Positions 37,601 through 42,600 of a DNA stretch of 64,000 bases are shown here, piece by piece. A program made the position numbers and the translations under genes. The stretch's first letter is position 1. Each line of letters starts with the position of its first letter. The notes under the pieces were generated by a model. It had not been told where the DNA came from and searched no databases. It was given only the letters and a program-made list of their open reading frames with translations. The stretch is from Saturnia japonica. Lineage: Eukaryota; Arthropoda; Insecta; Lepidoptera; Saturniidae. The stretch is from the NCBI GenBank assembly GCA_033032175.1, contig CM065316.1:5612115-5676114 (forward strand). The letters are read 5' to 3'.

Positions 37601-40600
37601 GACTAGCTGTGCCTGCAGCTGCCCTCGCATGTATTACAGAATGCCGTCAATTGGGTTTACTCGCGAATCGTGTTACCCTCTCTCCCAGTTATTTTTAAGA
37701 CAAAAATGCATATTGTGGGCAATGCTTAGAATATAGGCATATGCTCTCGCTGACTTTTTTTATCGAGATCTTAATAATACCTATAATTATGTCCAACATT
37801 AATTCATAACATACCATCACACCTGTATTCCCCGAAGGGTTAGGCAGAGTTGTACATTTGTATACCCACAGTTCGCCGAGTATGTTTTTAGGTCCCATGT
37901 AATAGGGGACGAGCCTATTGCTATTAATCGGACACGAAATCAAACTCCGGAGCTGTTACTGAGAATTTCATAGGAAAAACCCAATAACACTTTGCTCGAC
38001 CTGAGATTCGAACCCAAGACCTCGCTCATAGCAGTCGCGCTTACGACCACTAGGCTAACGAAGCAGTTAGCGTCCATGCAGTTTAACATTAATTCAATTT
38101 ATCACATATGGTTTACTCAGCGTAAGCCAGAATAGTCTTTTTTCAAATTCATTTTTATTTGGGCGGTAAAATAAAATTAACCCAAGATACTCCAAAAAAA
38201 CTCAACCAGTAAAAGTCCCGTCAAAATTGATCCTACCGTTTCGAAGATTACTCGGAACACAGACAGACAAAAAATTTGTGTTTTGTTATATTAATTATTG
38301 TATATCATTTATATTTAGTAAAAAGCTTTTATTTTAACGTCAGAAACAGACATTTCAATTTTACTAATTGTATAGATGACCTGTGGCATGTATGTGTATA
38401 GATCATTATCCGGTCAATAACTATTTACATTCTTGGTTCAAATTCAGGTCCGTCGGCCAGAAAAATACGGCTGGGAACCGCGTCGGTTGTTAAGCCAGCT
38501 GGTGGATATATACTTGCACCTAGACTCGCCGCTGTTCCACGCCGCTCTCGCTGCAGACGAGGTAAATATAAACCGACACTACTCTCGGTCACATTACTTC
38601 TGACGTCATATAGCCAGATAAAAAATTATTTATTAAATAGAAATTAAAATCATTGTGCTTCATTATTTATTGTCACTGTCTACGACTTCTTCTATAAACA
38701 ATTAATGTACTCTGTATCCGCAACTGAACAACTTCTGATTAGCAGTGGGCGATTATGAGATATACTAATGTAATAATTCGATTATGTAATCTCGAATATA
38801 GCCATCAGTAATTACTAATGTTACATTACTAATATTAGTGGTTACTAGTTTAATAGATTTAGTAATTATTACTATGTAACGACCTTTTATTTAGCTAATC
38901 ACTCTACATTTTTAATAAGTACATATCTCAATTCAGTCGTCATTCATAATCGCCCACCTCTGAGTATATGCACATGGCTCGATTATGAATGATCATTCAT
39001 CATCAAAATATCTCGATTACGTAAATCATTCATAATGGTCCTACTCTACTTCTGATCTATCGAGACGCCCTACGAGCGTATAAATATTTATGCCAATTGT
39101 CACGGTTTGCTTGTCATTGGTGGGAGAGAGCATTAGTCAATTACGAGTCAGTATAAAAATCTAAACAATTAAAAATAATCTTATTCTTCCGTATATATAT
39201 TTTTCATTTAAAGATATAAAATATGTGTATTTGTATTGACAGAGATCATTCCGTAAAGAGTTGTTCGAGGAAGCTGCTCTGCGGCTGGCCAAGTCTTGTA
39301 TCAAGACACCTTCGGAAATAGAGCGTTTCAAAGCGCTCGCTGATAATGCCTATCAAATAGCGGGTAAATGATTATATATTTTGCATTGATGGCTAAGAGT
39401 AACCTGAGCCGTAACGCGACGTGGAGAGAAGAGGAAAGAACTATGCGATAAACCGAGATAGAACATGTGCGCTATGTTGCGTAGAGTATTAATAATGTTA
39501 TTAAATGAGTACATAGTTTGATTTAATTTTACACGCGTGACGTCACGTCTAGTAGCGTAGCGTGTTAAAAGTATCCCAACAAAAACGGGCCAAGTTCGGT
39601 GAAAACGACGGTCGGGGTAGTCATTGTCAACGATAAAAGAGTTGAGATCAGACGTGTGCCAAGTTCCATAGCTGTTCCTAGAATTATAGCTGTAGGAATG
39701 TATGTACTTCAATTTATTTACAAACCAATTCGTTATATTCTTTGTTTTAGGATTTCTAGCTTGGAAAATCTGCATTTTATTTTTGTGTCGTTATAGATTT
39801 TAGCATTGTGGCCACTATCTCACCTGATCTTAAGTATCGATGTGGCTCAAGGTGATAGCACGTTAAGACTAGTGGAAGACTGGCTCTCAAGGGCAACTGC
39901 CGGAACACGCCTATTAGTGTTTGACGACAGAATTGTCATTAATGTAATGTAACCTTTAAAAAACTTGGCATGTGAATGATTCAAGACAATATATTTCAGT
40001 ATCGAATCAACAAAAGAGCGATGAATTCGCAGACGCGCCCGAAGAGTTCAGGGATCCGCTAATGGACACGCTCATGACCGATCCCGTCGTATTACCATCC
40101 GGAAAGGTATGTTATATTTACCTGTCAGTATCACAGGGATCATAGTATCATAACCTGGGGACATTATTTAGCGAAACATCCGAAGATATCAATTTGAAGA
40201 GAGCACAAATTCAACGTTTAAACCAGTGGTAGTCAAACTGGTCCTTATTATCCACTGGTGGGTGATAAGGGGTTCGTCTTTTCATCATACTTCATGCTTA
40301 AAAATGTATGCAAAGTAAAAATAAAAAGATTTAACTTAGATTTAGCAACAGTCGGGCACGGATCTAGAGTTTCTGGAAGATACCACATTGAACACAATAT
40401 TAAAAAAATATTAAGAAGGAAACAGAAATTTTTCTATTTTTGCTTTTTATTTGATTCCCAGACGTCGGTCGTACTTAAATATTATATTAGAGCCCTCCTG
40501 TCACTCACGAAGACGAATCTAACATAAAAGGTAAAAATCAGGTAAAAGTACCTCAGATACCAGGCACCAAATGAATGTTCGTAAAAGTATTTGGAAAGTT

Positions 40601-41647
40601 ATTATTAATTTGTGGTGTTGTGTGGATCGTCATAACAGGCTTTTATTTTCTTCAAAGGTGATGGACAGGTCGGTGATCTTGCGTCATCTTCTCAATAGTG
40701 CCACCGATCCATTTAATCGACAGCCACTCTCAGAGGATCAGTTACGTCCAGGTATGCTCAATATGACTTCTCTGCAAATTTTTTATAGAAGCACTGCAAA
40801 ATGAGAACCGTGTTTGATTATAAGCATAGCACAATCCACAAACAGTAGTGACCACCGCGAGTCGACAGTCGCCGCTGTCAAGCCTTTATAAATACACCAA
40901 CTGATCTTGAAATGTGACGTCCATAAGAGTCACTATGATGGGAAAAAGTATGGTGAAAACACCATATGCATGGGGGTTGCGACCCAATCAGCTACTTACA
41001 GCCCTACCAACCTGTTATTTTGATATTTGTCATCCCTTACACTTTAAAAGGCTTATTCAGTAAAATCCTAATGAAAGTAAAAAAAATAAGCAGTGAATTT
41101 TGAAGCAATAATGACTCAGTGGTAGCATGTATGTTTAATGTGAGTTCGAATCCCTACAATGGACCTGGGCTTTTGGTGAAGGGAAACCTCATTATAAAAC
41201 CTAGCTTACTTTTAGCGCACTTTCCAAAGCCCGCCTGCCCAACTAACACCTCAAGTTAAAAATCTGTCGCCGAGCATGTGTAGGTGTGTTCCGGTAGCCT
41301 GCACTTGAGAGCTAGTCTTCCACTAAACTTAACATGTTTCTTGGGATACATTGTCATTTAACATCAAATGAAATTAGTTCCAAAGATTTTATTTTCTGTT
41401 TCACAATTAGTACTGGTACAGAAAATCGCATTTCCAGAGATCCTGGAAAAGTGGATTATAGGTTGGCAATGCGCTAGTGATACTTGCGTCCATTGGCTAT
41501 GGTAACCGCTTACCATCAAGCGGGCCGCACGCTTGTTTCCCATCTTAGTTATATATTTAAAAAAGTAAAAGCGACATAATCATTTCAGCGACTGAACTGA
41601 AAGAAAAGATCCAGCAGTGGCAACGCGAAAAGAAATCGACTTCGTAA
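7658..41647 (+). CDS. UBE4B: UBE4B, ubiquitin conjugation factor E4 B (Ufd2 family U-box ligase); 19 exons
   Basis: UBE4B/Ufd2 is an E3/E4 enzyme that extends ubiquitin chains on already modified substrates and works with the p97/Cdc48 ATPase. Coding exons: 7658-7681, 7831-8460, 14972-15110, 15601-16163, 18025-18273, 19882-20128, 29570-29743, 30548-30668, 31195-31326, 32313-32513, 33868-34210, 34744-34839, 35138-35259, 36208-36346, 38448-38561, 39243-39363, 40000-40106, 40658-40751, 41589-41647. Every junction is GT-AG and the phases join without a break to give 1224 residues plus stop, close to vertebrate UBE4B. Order: conserved N-terminus ([18 protein letters not shown]), Ser/Pro-rich linker to about residue 260, Ufd2 core to about 1130, C-terminal U-box ([20 protein letters not shown]). 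Introns hold most of the 34 kb and are full of mobile elements. Identity is firm; exact ends of exons 2 and 13 rest on weak donors. Confidence 0.95.
7831..8460 (+). CDS. UBE4B: UBE4B exon 2 (Ser/Pro-rich N-terminal region)
   Basis: Acceptor CGTTGCAG, 210 codons, phase 0 in and out. Begins [10 protein letters not shown], then a long low-complexity Ser/Thr/Pro/Gln stretch expected to be disordered. The donor GTTTGT is non-consensus, but the next exon continues in phase (EAME|VEEDSS). Confidence 0.88.
8762..9067. mobile_element. MITE copy 1 (GNCATGGGTAAC family), TA target site
   Basis: 306 bp flanked by TA on both sides. The termini are GCCATGGGTAACAC and its inverse GTGTTACCCATGGC. The interior resembles the copy at 31373-31654 (shared strings GCAAAATTCCTTGC, CAACTCA). 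The TA duplication fits a Tc1/mariner- or Harbinger-mobilised MITE. Confidence 0.85.
9364..9412 (+). repeat. (GTGTAA/GTGTGTAA)n minisatellite
   Basis: Alternating GTGTAA and GTGTGTAA units run for about 50 bp inside intron 2. Confidence 0.85.
9520..9880 (+). repeat. Interspersed lepidopteran repeat
   Basis: Contains GGAACCCTTATAGTTTTGCC and a following GTCTGTCGG segment, wording I associate with an abundant lepidopteran repeat. The boundaries are approximate and the class is unknown. Confidence 0.5.
10110..10395 (-). mobile_element. tRNA-derived SINE, copy 1
   Basis: On the minus strand it runs from a tRNA-like head (TAGCCTAGTGGTCGTAAGCG, then a degraded GTTCGATTCC-type B box) to a tail containing CCTAACCCTTCGGGGATACA. 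It is the same family as 37807-38084 and 57690-57895. Ends are approximate. Confidence 0.75.
10676..10741. repeat. Imperfect palindrome
   Basis: CTTTTCGAGATAAAATAA on the left pairs with TTATTTTATTACTCGAAAAG on the right, giving a roughly 65-bp hairpin-forming sequence in intron 2. It may be part of a decayed foldback element. Confidence 0.6.
12585..13524. mobile_element. Candidate DNA transposon with TAAGRCCTACACCG termini
   Basis: The left end TAAGACCTACACCGCACAGC and the reverse complement of the right end TAAGGCCTACACCGTACAGC match at 18 of 20 positions, and similarity continues briefly. TTAA at the left and TTAG at the right could be a degraded TTAA target site. Open frames inside (12808-13008, 13076-13291, 13320-13523) match no known protein. 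Confidence 0.6.
14050..14290 (+). repeat. Interspersed repeat family R1a ('ACTTCAAAAAAGA...'), copy 1
   Basis: Shares the ordered strings ACTTCTTTGTTTATGAACCG, ACACCAG and CATTGAAGTTG with copies at 14490-14735, 20140-20395 and (inverted) 32590-32785. The open frames through these copies are repeat-borne, not genes. Confidence 0.75.
14490..14735 (+). repeat. Interspersed repeat family R1a, copy 2
   Basis: Second copy in direct orientation within intron 2. It contains ATGGATGTTCAGCCATAACT and ACACCAGGGAACTCTGCAAA. Confidence 0.75.
14972..15110 (+). CDS. UBE4B: UBE4B exon 3
   Basis: Acceptor TGTATATCAG, donor GTAAGT, phase 0 in and 1 out. Encodes [12 protein letters not shown]… then [20 protein letters not shown], the segment just before the folded core that is conserved in animal UBE4B. 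Confidence 0.93.
15601..16163 (+). CDS. UBE4B: UBE4B exon 4 (N-terminal core)
   Basis: Acceptor TTTTGTTCCAG, donor GTAAGA, phase 1 in and 0 out. Encodes about 188 residues including [19 protein letters not shown] and [14 protein letters not shown], alpha-helical UBE4B sequence leading into the Ufd2 core. Confidence 0.95.
16164..18024 (+). other. UBE4B intron 4
   Basis: Contains a decayed repeat at about 16340-16620, similar to 41200-41370 (shared GGTGTGTTCCGG and CCGCCTG strings). The remaining AT-rich sequence to 18024 shows nothing recognisable. Confidence 0.6.
16340..16620 (+). repeat. Decayed retroposon-like repeat
   Basis: Shares CCGCCTG, AAGTTGAAAATCT and GGTGTGTTCCGG in order with the SINE/LINE-like sequence at 41090-41560, so both derive from one family. 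No A or B box is visible in this copy. Confidence 0.5.
18025..18273 (+). CDS. UBE4B: UBE4B exon 5
   Basis: Acceptor TGTAATTTAG, donor GTACAA, phase 0 both sides. GC-rich unlike its surroundings. Encodes [15 protein letters not shown]… and …[14 protein letters not shown], which aligns with the UBE4B core segment ending in (S/R)LG.FF. Confidence 0.94.
18380..18480 (+). repeat. Repeat fragment shared with 40810-40900
   Basis: Both places read …AAGCA(T/C)AG(C/T)ACAATC…, a GTGACCACCG string and …ATAAATA… in the same order. Probably a tail of an unidentified retroelement. Confidence 0.45.
19660..19745 (-). mobile_element. SINE tail fragment (same family as 37807-38084)
   Basis: Contains CCTGTATTCTCCGAAGGGTT and the CAGTTCGCC…TAGGTCC segment that forms the 3' half of the SINE family; the tRNA-like head is missing. 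Confidence 0.65.
19882..20128 (+). CDS. UBE4B: UBE4B exon 6 (Ufd2 core)
   Basis: Acceptor AATCCTTCAG, donor GTAAGT, phase 0 in and 1 out. Encodes [16 protein letters not shown]… and [20 protein letters not shown], followed by [11 protein letters not shown]; the LNYLAALL…N.R.AQ.Q.D pattern is diagnostic of the core. Confidence 0.95.
20140..20395 (+). repeat. Interspersed repeat family R1a, copy 3
   Basis: Follows exon 6 immediately. Contains ATGGATGTTCAGCCGTAACT, ATGAACCGATTTTGATGATT and CCAGGGAACTCTTCAAAATC. Confidence 0.75.
21770..22315 (-). repeat. Lepidopteran interspersed element (family L), inverted copy
   Basis: Runs from AAGTGTCTGTTTGTAATATC through CGAAACGGTTGGACCGATTT to GGGCACAGCTAG. 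The same order is found, in either orientation, at 22425-22745, 27935-28295, 28680-29100, 36575-37065, 37600-38370 and 56030-56930. Class not determined; the conserved GTGCCCGCGG-type end recalls elements I know only from Lepidoptera. Confidence 0.75.
22425..22745 (+). repeat. Family L element, shortened direct copy
   Basis: Begins CTAGCTGTGCCCGCGGCTCA and ends near TTACAAACAGACACTTCAAT, including the AAACAGACAGACAGACAAA segment. It lies head-to-head with the 21770-22315 copy, about 110 bp apart. Confidence 0.75.
24100..24350 (+). repeat. Interspersed repeat with 'AATCTCAGAAACGGCTTAACC' core
   Basis: Contains TCTGTTTGGCGGTTTGTCTG and the CGCTAATCTCAGAAACGGCT core typical of abundant lepidopteran repeats, related in style to family L but not alignable end to end by eye. 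Confidence 0.5.
25640..25800 (+). repeat. Interspersed repeat fragment
   Basis: Contains TTGTTTGTTTGTTTTAAACA and GTTAATCTCTGGAACTACCC, an end common to many lepidopteran repeats. Confidence 0.5.
25930..26290 (-). pseudogene. Mariner-like transposase N-terminal remnant
   Basis: On the minus strand one reads [20 protein letters not shown], then a QS(stop)[19 protein letters not shown] helix-turn-helix segment. In a shifted frame follow [20 protein letters not shown] and DSLLRR. WVPHEL is a signature of mariner transposases. Several stops and frame breaks are present and the catalytic D,D34D domain is absent, so this is a dead partial copy of about 120 codons within UBE4B intron 6. Confidence 0.9.
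26367..26381 (+). repeat. Poly-G run
   Basis: GAGGGGGGGGGGGGGGTGG: an uninterrupted run of about 14 G, unusual in this AT-rich intron and prone to sequencing error. Confidence 0.9.
26853..27292. mobile_element. Foldback element with about 90-bp TIRs
   Basis: The left end CTAGATGTGCCCACGACTTC and the reverse complement of the right end CTAGCTGTGCCCACGACTTC match, and the match continues through GTCCGCGTGGTATATTT, ACAGCAACT and CCCTCACCT. The interior is non-coding. The outer motif is the one found singly at the end of family L copies. Confidence 0.85.
27348..27630. mobile_element. Foldback MITE with about 115-bp TIRs
   Basis: The left arm (CTCTGATTTATAATTTGTTG…CGATTGACCTGTTTTT…TGTTGC…ACATAGTATTGTAGTAA) is mirrored by the right arm. 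The arms occupy most of the element, so single-stranded DNA or RNA would form a long hairpin. No coding capacity. Confidence 0.85.
27935..28295 (-). repeat. Family L element, inverted copy
   Basis: Contains TCTGTTTGTAATGTTAAAAC, CCGAAATGGTTGGACC and GACGGGACTTTCACTGGC, ending near GCAGACACAGCTTG. Confidence 0.75.
28680..29100 (+). repeat. Family L element, direct copy
   Basis: Contains GGTTATTGTGGGTGTTCCTT, CAACCGTTTCGGAGATTACC and TTACAAACAGACACTTCAAT. It forms an inverted pair with the 27935-28295 copy about 390 bp away. Confidence 0.75.
29570..29743 (+). CDS. UBE4B: UBE4B exon 7 (Ufd2 core)
   Basis: Acceptor TTTGTGCAG, donor GTTAGT, phase 1 both sides. Encodes [20 protein letters not shown]… and …[19 protein letters not shown], matching the conserved DGFMLN and DETR…DWL blocks. 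Confidence 0.95.
29800..29960 (+). mobile_element. LINE 3'-terminal coding fragment
   Basis: Reads [20 protein letters not shown] then [10 protein letters not shown], a degraded form of the 'LWN(Q/S)LP..VFP..Y…TFK' C-terminal block of jockey/CR1-group retrotransposons, also seen at 44279-44725. It lies in intron 7 just after exon 7. Confidence 0.7.
30548..30668 (+). CDS. UBE4B: UBE4B exon 8 (Ufd2 core)
   Basis: Acceptor TTGATATAG, donor GTATGT, phase 1 in and 2 out. In the true frame it encodes [20 protein letters not shown] then [20 protein letters not shown]; the F.T.C(W/F)FLTLH.HH core motif is clear. Confidence 0.94.
30760..31025 (+). repeat. Interspersed repeat in intron 8
   Basis: Begins near ACTAGCAACCCGTCGCAGGT and ends near CAGTAGTTTTTGAGTTTATG, matching the general shape of a common lepidopteran repeat with a 'GACCCGCC…CGCACGGGT' start. 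Boundaries approximate. Confidence 0.5.
31195..31326 (+). CDS. UBE4B: UBE4B exon 9 (Ufd2 core)
   Basis: Acceptor TTATTGTCCAG, donor GTAATG, phase 2 in and out. Encodes [20 protein letters not shown] and [13 protein letters not shown], a basic helical segment of the core. Confidence 0.93.
31373..31654. mobile_element. MITE copy 2 (GNCATGGGTAAC family), TA target site
   Basis: 282 bp flanked by TA on both sides. Termini are GACATGGGTAAC and GTTACCCATGTC. It shares internal strings with the intron 2 copy at 8762-9067 (for example GCAAAATTCCTTGC and CGCAGCTTACTGC). Confidence 0.85.
31660..32312 (+). other. Remainder of UBE4B intron 9
   Basis: AT-rich sequence with a possible repeat ending in GGTGAAACCGCGGTGCACAG near 32190; otherwise nothing recognised. 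Confidence 0.5.
32313..32513 (+). CDS. UBE4B: UBE4B exon 10 (Ufd2 core)
   Basis: Acceptor ATTGATACAG, donor GTGAGT, phase 2 in and out. Encodes [30 protein letters not shown] and [19 protein letters not shown]; the ALPE(F/W)YVEDIAEF motif is a strong UBE4B signature. Confidence 0.95.
32590..32785 (-). repeat. Interspersed repeat family R1a, inverted copy
   Basis: Reverse complement contains TTCGATGTTGAAGG-like and CGGTTCATAAACAACAAAGT strings matching the three direct copies at 14050, 14490 and 20140. Confidence 0.7.
32795..33198 (+). mobile_element. MITE with ATACAATATGTATYGAAAACC termini
   Basis: The left end ATACAATATGTATCGAAAAC and the inverted right end ATACAATATGTATTGAAAAC match, followed by CC(C/T)CGTCG. 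A related copy in opposite orientation sits at about 56085-56490 and shares the internal ACCAATGTACTCTTTTCGGA-type and GCGGTACCCTG-type strings. No coding potential. Confidence 0.8.
33199..33867 (+). other. Remainder of UBE4B intron 10
   Basis: An open frame at 33515-33733 (+) has an opposing frame on the other strand and matches nothing I know, so I do not call a gene. Confidence 0.5.
33868..34210 (+). CDS. UBE4B: UBE4B exon 11 (Ufd2 core)
   Basis: Acceptor CAATTTCAG, donor GTTAGT, phase 2 in and 0 out. Encodes [57 protein letters not shown] and [15 protein letters not shown]. The NPYLVAK(I/L)VEV and FYDKFTIR(Y/F)HIS blocks are among the best conserved in the Ufd2 family. Confidence 0.97.
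34404..34619 (+). mobile_element. 5'-truncated RTE retrotransposon tail with 12-bp target duplication
   Basis: A 216-bp insertion between two copies of GAAACTCTCCAG (34392-34403 and 34620-34631). It encodes a degraded RTE C-terminus ([20 protein letters not shown]) and ends in TTGAAATGATGATGATGATG, the (TGA)n-type tail. It lies in UBE4B intron 11, so it is spliced out. Confidence 0.92.
34744..34839 (+). CDS. UBE4B: UBE4B exon 12 (Ufd2 core)
   Basis: Acceptor TTGATTTGCAG, donor GTATGA, phase 0 both sides. Encodes [20 protein letters not shown] then DECLT, the invariant F..F(I/V)N.L.ND..(F/Y)LLDE block. Confidence 0.97.
35138..35259 (+). CDS. UBE4B: UBE4B exon 13; its 3' end is the first unit of an 84-bp tandem array
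   Basis: Acceptor ATGTTTTCAG, phase 0 in and 2 out. Encodes [20 protein letters not shown], then [16 protein letters not shown](R); joining to exon 14 restores LTLARETVDML. The donor is GTTCCT, a poor match to the GTRAGT consensus. The last 15 coding bases plus this donor begin the first unit of the array, so near-identical donor copies follow every 41-43 bp for about 850 bp. Confidence 0.88.
35245..36150 (+). repeat. Ten identical 84-bp tandem units plus degenerate end, overlapping an exon
   Basis: Units start at 35245 and repeat every 84 bp to 36084, with no differences seen between copies. A diverged unit follows at 36085-36150. Each unit is itself two related halves (41 and 43 bp), each with TCTCAC…GCCAGGTTCCTA. 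The period is a multiple of three, so one frame (35128-36153) stays open; that frame is not UBE4B's. In UBE4B's own frame the first unit has TAA at 35306-35308. Confidence 0.97.
36208..36346 (+). CDS. UBE4B: UBE4B exon 14 (Ufd2 core)
   Basis: Acceptor TCTTATTACAG, donor GTAAGA, phase 2 in and 0 out. Encodes [40 protein letters not shown] and KCKNLK; the RLA.MLN(F/Y)NL..L.GPKC block is a family hallmark. Confidence 0.97.
36575..37065 (+). repeat. Family L element, long direct copy
   Basis: Begins CTAGCTGTGCCTGTGGCTTC, includes AAAATGCTTATTGTGGGTGT, CAACCGCTTCGGAAATTACC and ACAGACAGACAGACAAAAAT, and ends TTACAAACAGACACTTTTAA. This is one of the fullest copies in the window. Confidence 0.8.
37600..38370 (+). 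repeat. Family L element interrupted by a SINE
   Basis: The left part (from CTAGCTGTGCCTGCAGCTGC) ends at 37806 and the right part resumes at 38085 (AACATTAATTCAATTTATCA), continuing to CAGAAACAGACATTTCAATT. The SINE lies between the two parts. Confidence 0.8.
37807..38084 (-). mobile_element. tRNA-derived SINE with perfect 12-bp target duplication
   Basis: A 278-bp insertion flanked by AACATTAATTCA at 37795-37806 and 38085-38096. Read on the minus strand, the head contains a tRNA-like A box (GTTAGCCTAGTGGTCG) and B box (GGGTTCGAATC), followed by a body ending in CCTAACCCTTCGGGGAATAC. It would be transcribed by RNA polymerase III if active. It interrupts a family L element in UBE4B intron 14. 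Confidence 0.92.
38448..38561 (+). CDS. UBE4B: UBE4B exon 15
   Basis: Acceptor TTCAAATTCAG, donor GTAAAT, phase 0 both sides. Encodes [38 protein letters not shown]; the PEKYG(F/W)EP..LL.QL..IYLHL segment is typical. Confidence 0.96.
38754..38962. mobile_element. Short TIR element with CAG…GTGGGCGATTATGA ends (hAT-like)
   Basis: The left end CAGTGGGCGATTATGA and the inverted right end CAGAGGTGGGCGATTATGA are related. The CAG start with GTGGGCGA is hAT-like, but no 8-bp target duplication is evident. About 205 bp, in intron 15. Confidence 0.55.
39243..39363 (+). CDS. UBE4B: UBE4B exon 16
   Basis: Acceptor TGTATTGACAG, donor GTAAAT, phase 0 in and 1 out. Encodes [20 protein letters not shown] and [20 protein letters not shown], the helical segment immediately before the U-box. 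Confidence 0.95.
39364..39999 (+). other. UBE4B intron 16
   Basis: At 39805-39900 a TCACCTGATCTTAAGT string with GATGTGGC…AGCAC follows; a related string lies at 52140-52230, so a retroelement tail family is shared. The open frame at 39353-39775 (-) overlaps exon 16 and intron sequence and is not a gene. Confidence 0.6.
40000..40106 (+). CDS. UBE4B: UBE4B exon 17 (U-box, first half)
   Basis: Acceptor ATATTTCAG, donor GTATGT, phase 1 in and 0 out. Encodes [20 protein letters not shown] then [15 protein letters not shown]. The U-box is a RING-like fold without zinc that recruits the E2 enzyme; EEF.DP(L/I)..TLM.DPV.LPSG is its defining start. Confidence 0.97.
40658..40751 (+). CDS. UBE4B: UBE4B exon 18 (U-box, second half)
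   Basis: Acceptor CTTCAAAG, donor GTATGC, phase 0 in and 1 out. Encodes [20 protein letters not shown] and [11 protein letters not shown], completing the U-box (R..I.RHLL….DPFNR..L). Confidence 0.97.
40810..40900 (+). repeat. Repeat fragment shared with 18380-18480
   Basis: Contains AAGCATAGCACAATCCACAA and AGTGACCACCGCGAG, aligned in order with the intron 5 copy. Confidence 0.45.
41090..41560 (+). mobile_element. tRNA-derived SINE or SINE plus LINE tail
   Basis: ATGACTCAGTGGTAGCATGT (A-box-like) and GTGAGTTCGAATCCC (B-box) lie about 30 bp apart, as in a tRNA-derived SINE head. The following body shares strings with 16340-16620. The segment 41470-41540 (GCTTACCATCAAGCGGGCCG) resembles LINE 3' tails. 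Located in intron 18; ends approximate. Confidence 0.65.
41589..41647 (+). CDS. UBE4B: UBE4B exon 19 (C-terminus and stop)
   Basis: Acceptor ATCATTTCAG, phase 1 in. Encodes [18 protein letters not shown] and TAA at 41645-41647. The (P/T)ELK..I..W..EK ending is the usual UBE4B C-terminus. Confidence 0.97.
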
Positions 41648-42600
41648 TCGTCTGAAGCCAATGTTAAAGTCTGATGTAAATAGTGACTATTGGCTGAATA
41701 TTTCCGCCTTTTAATGGATTATAGTCGTCTACGTGCATGAGTGAGATTATTCCATGTATGACAGTGCGCGAGTGTTTCGGACGTATTGAACACATTTCGA
41801 TTAAAAATAATAAAATATAAAATTAGGTTATATATTTTAGATTTTCTGACACCGATACTACCCTATCAGCAATGTCAATAATTTAAAATGAATTGGCACC
41901 TTCAGAGAAAACTCATTACTAAATGAAATTTTTCAAGAATTTAGTTATCATTGCCTTCTGTCTTATTATTATATTAAGTTACATGATTAATTTGACACTT
42001 TTAGATTACTTTTAAATACCTAGATGGTGTTACATTAATTTTCCATGACCAAGAAAAATTTGATTGGCTTGTTCAATATCAATCACTTTATCATTATAAA
42101 ATTTCAACAGGTTTTCCGTACATAATCCATCAAAATGATTCCTCAAATAAGTCGGCCCTAAGGATAGATTTTTAAATCGTCAGATAACTATAATTAAACA
42201 TTTACTGTCAAAATAAAAAAATAGTCCTATAAATAAAGTTATCTGTAGATTGAAACGGCCCTTAGTTTACTACAATAATATCACCATATTTATTAAATAT
42301 ACATAATTTTTTTTGTTTTGATTGCACATTTACATCCTAATTTCATAGTAATCAAACACATATTTTTTTAATATTTGCCCTCCTGTAAAATATTTTCGTA
42401 AATTTTTGTTTAGTAACGGGTTTTCTTTGAAGGTGTAGTAGGTGTATGTGTTAAATTCACTAAAACCTTTCAATTATCTTTAATGATCTTAATAATTTTT
42501 CAATTATATTCACTTTACAATAACCGATAAACACAATGTATGTAAAAAATATATATTTGTAAATAAATTTGGCCTAATCGGAATTGTTAAATAAAACATG
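41648..42600 (+). other. UBE4B: Probable UBE4B 3' UTR and downstream flank
   Basis: Poly(A) signal AATAAA occurs at 41809-41814, about 160 nt after the stop, with further AATAAA strings near 42231 and 42588. Which is used cannot be read from sequence alone. Confidence 0.5.
42150..42265. mobile_element. Short foldback MITE
   Basis: CGGCCCTAAGGATAGATTTT…CAGATAACT on the left is mirrored by AGTTATCTGTAGATTGAAAC followed by GGCCC on the right. About 115 bp, AT-rich centre, no coding content. It lies within the likely UBE4B 3' flank. Confidence 0.65.

Noticed and set aside
39353..39775. 140-codon minus-strand frame
   Set aside because: Overlaps the end of UBE4B exon 16 and intron DNA; no recognisable domain.
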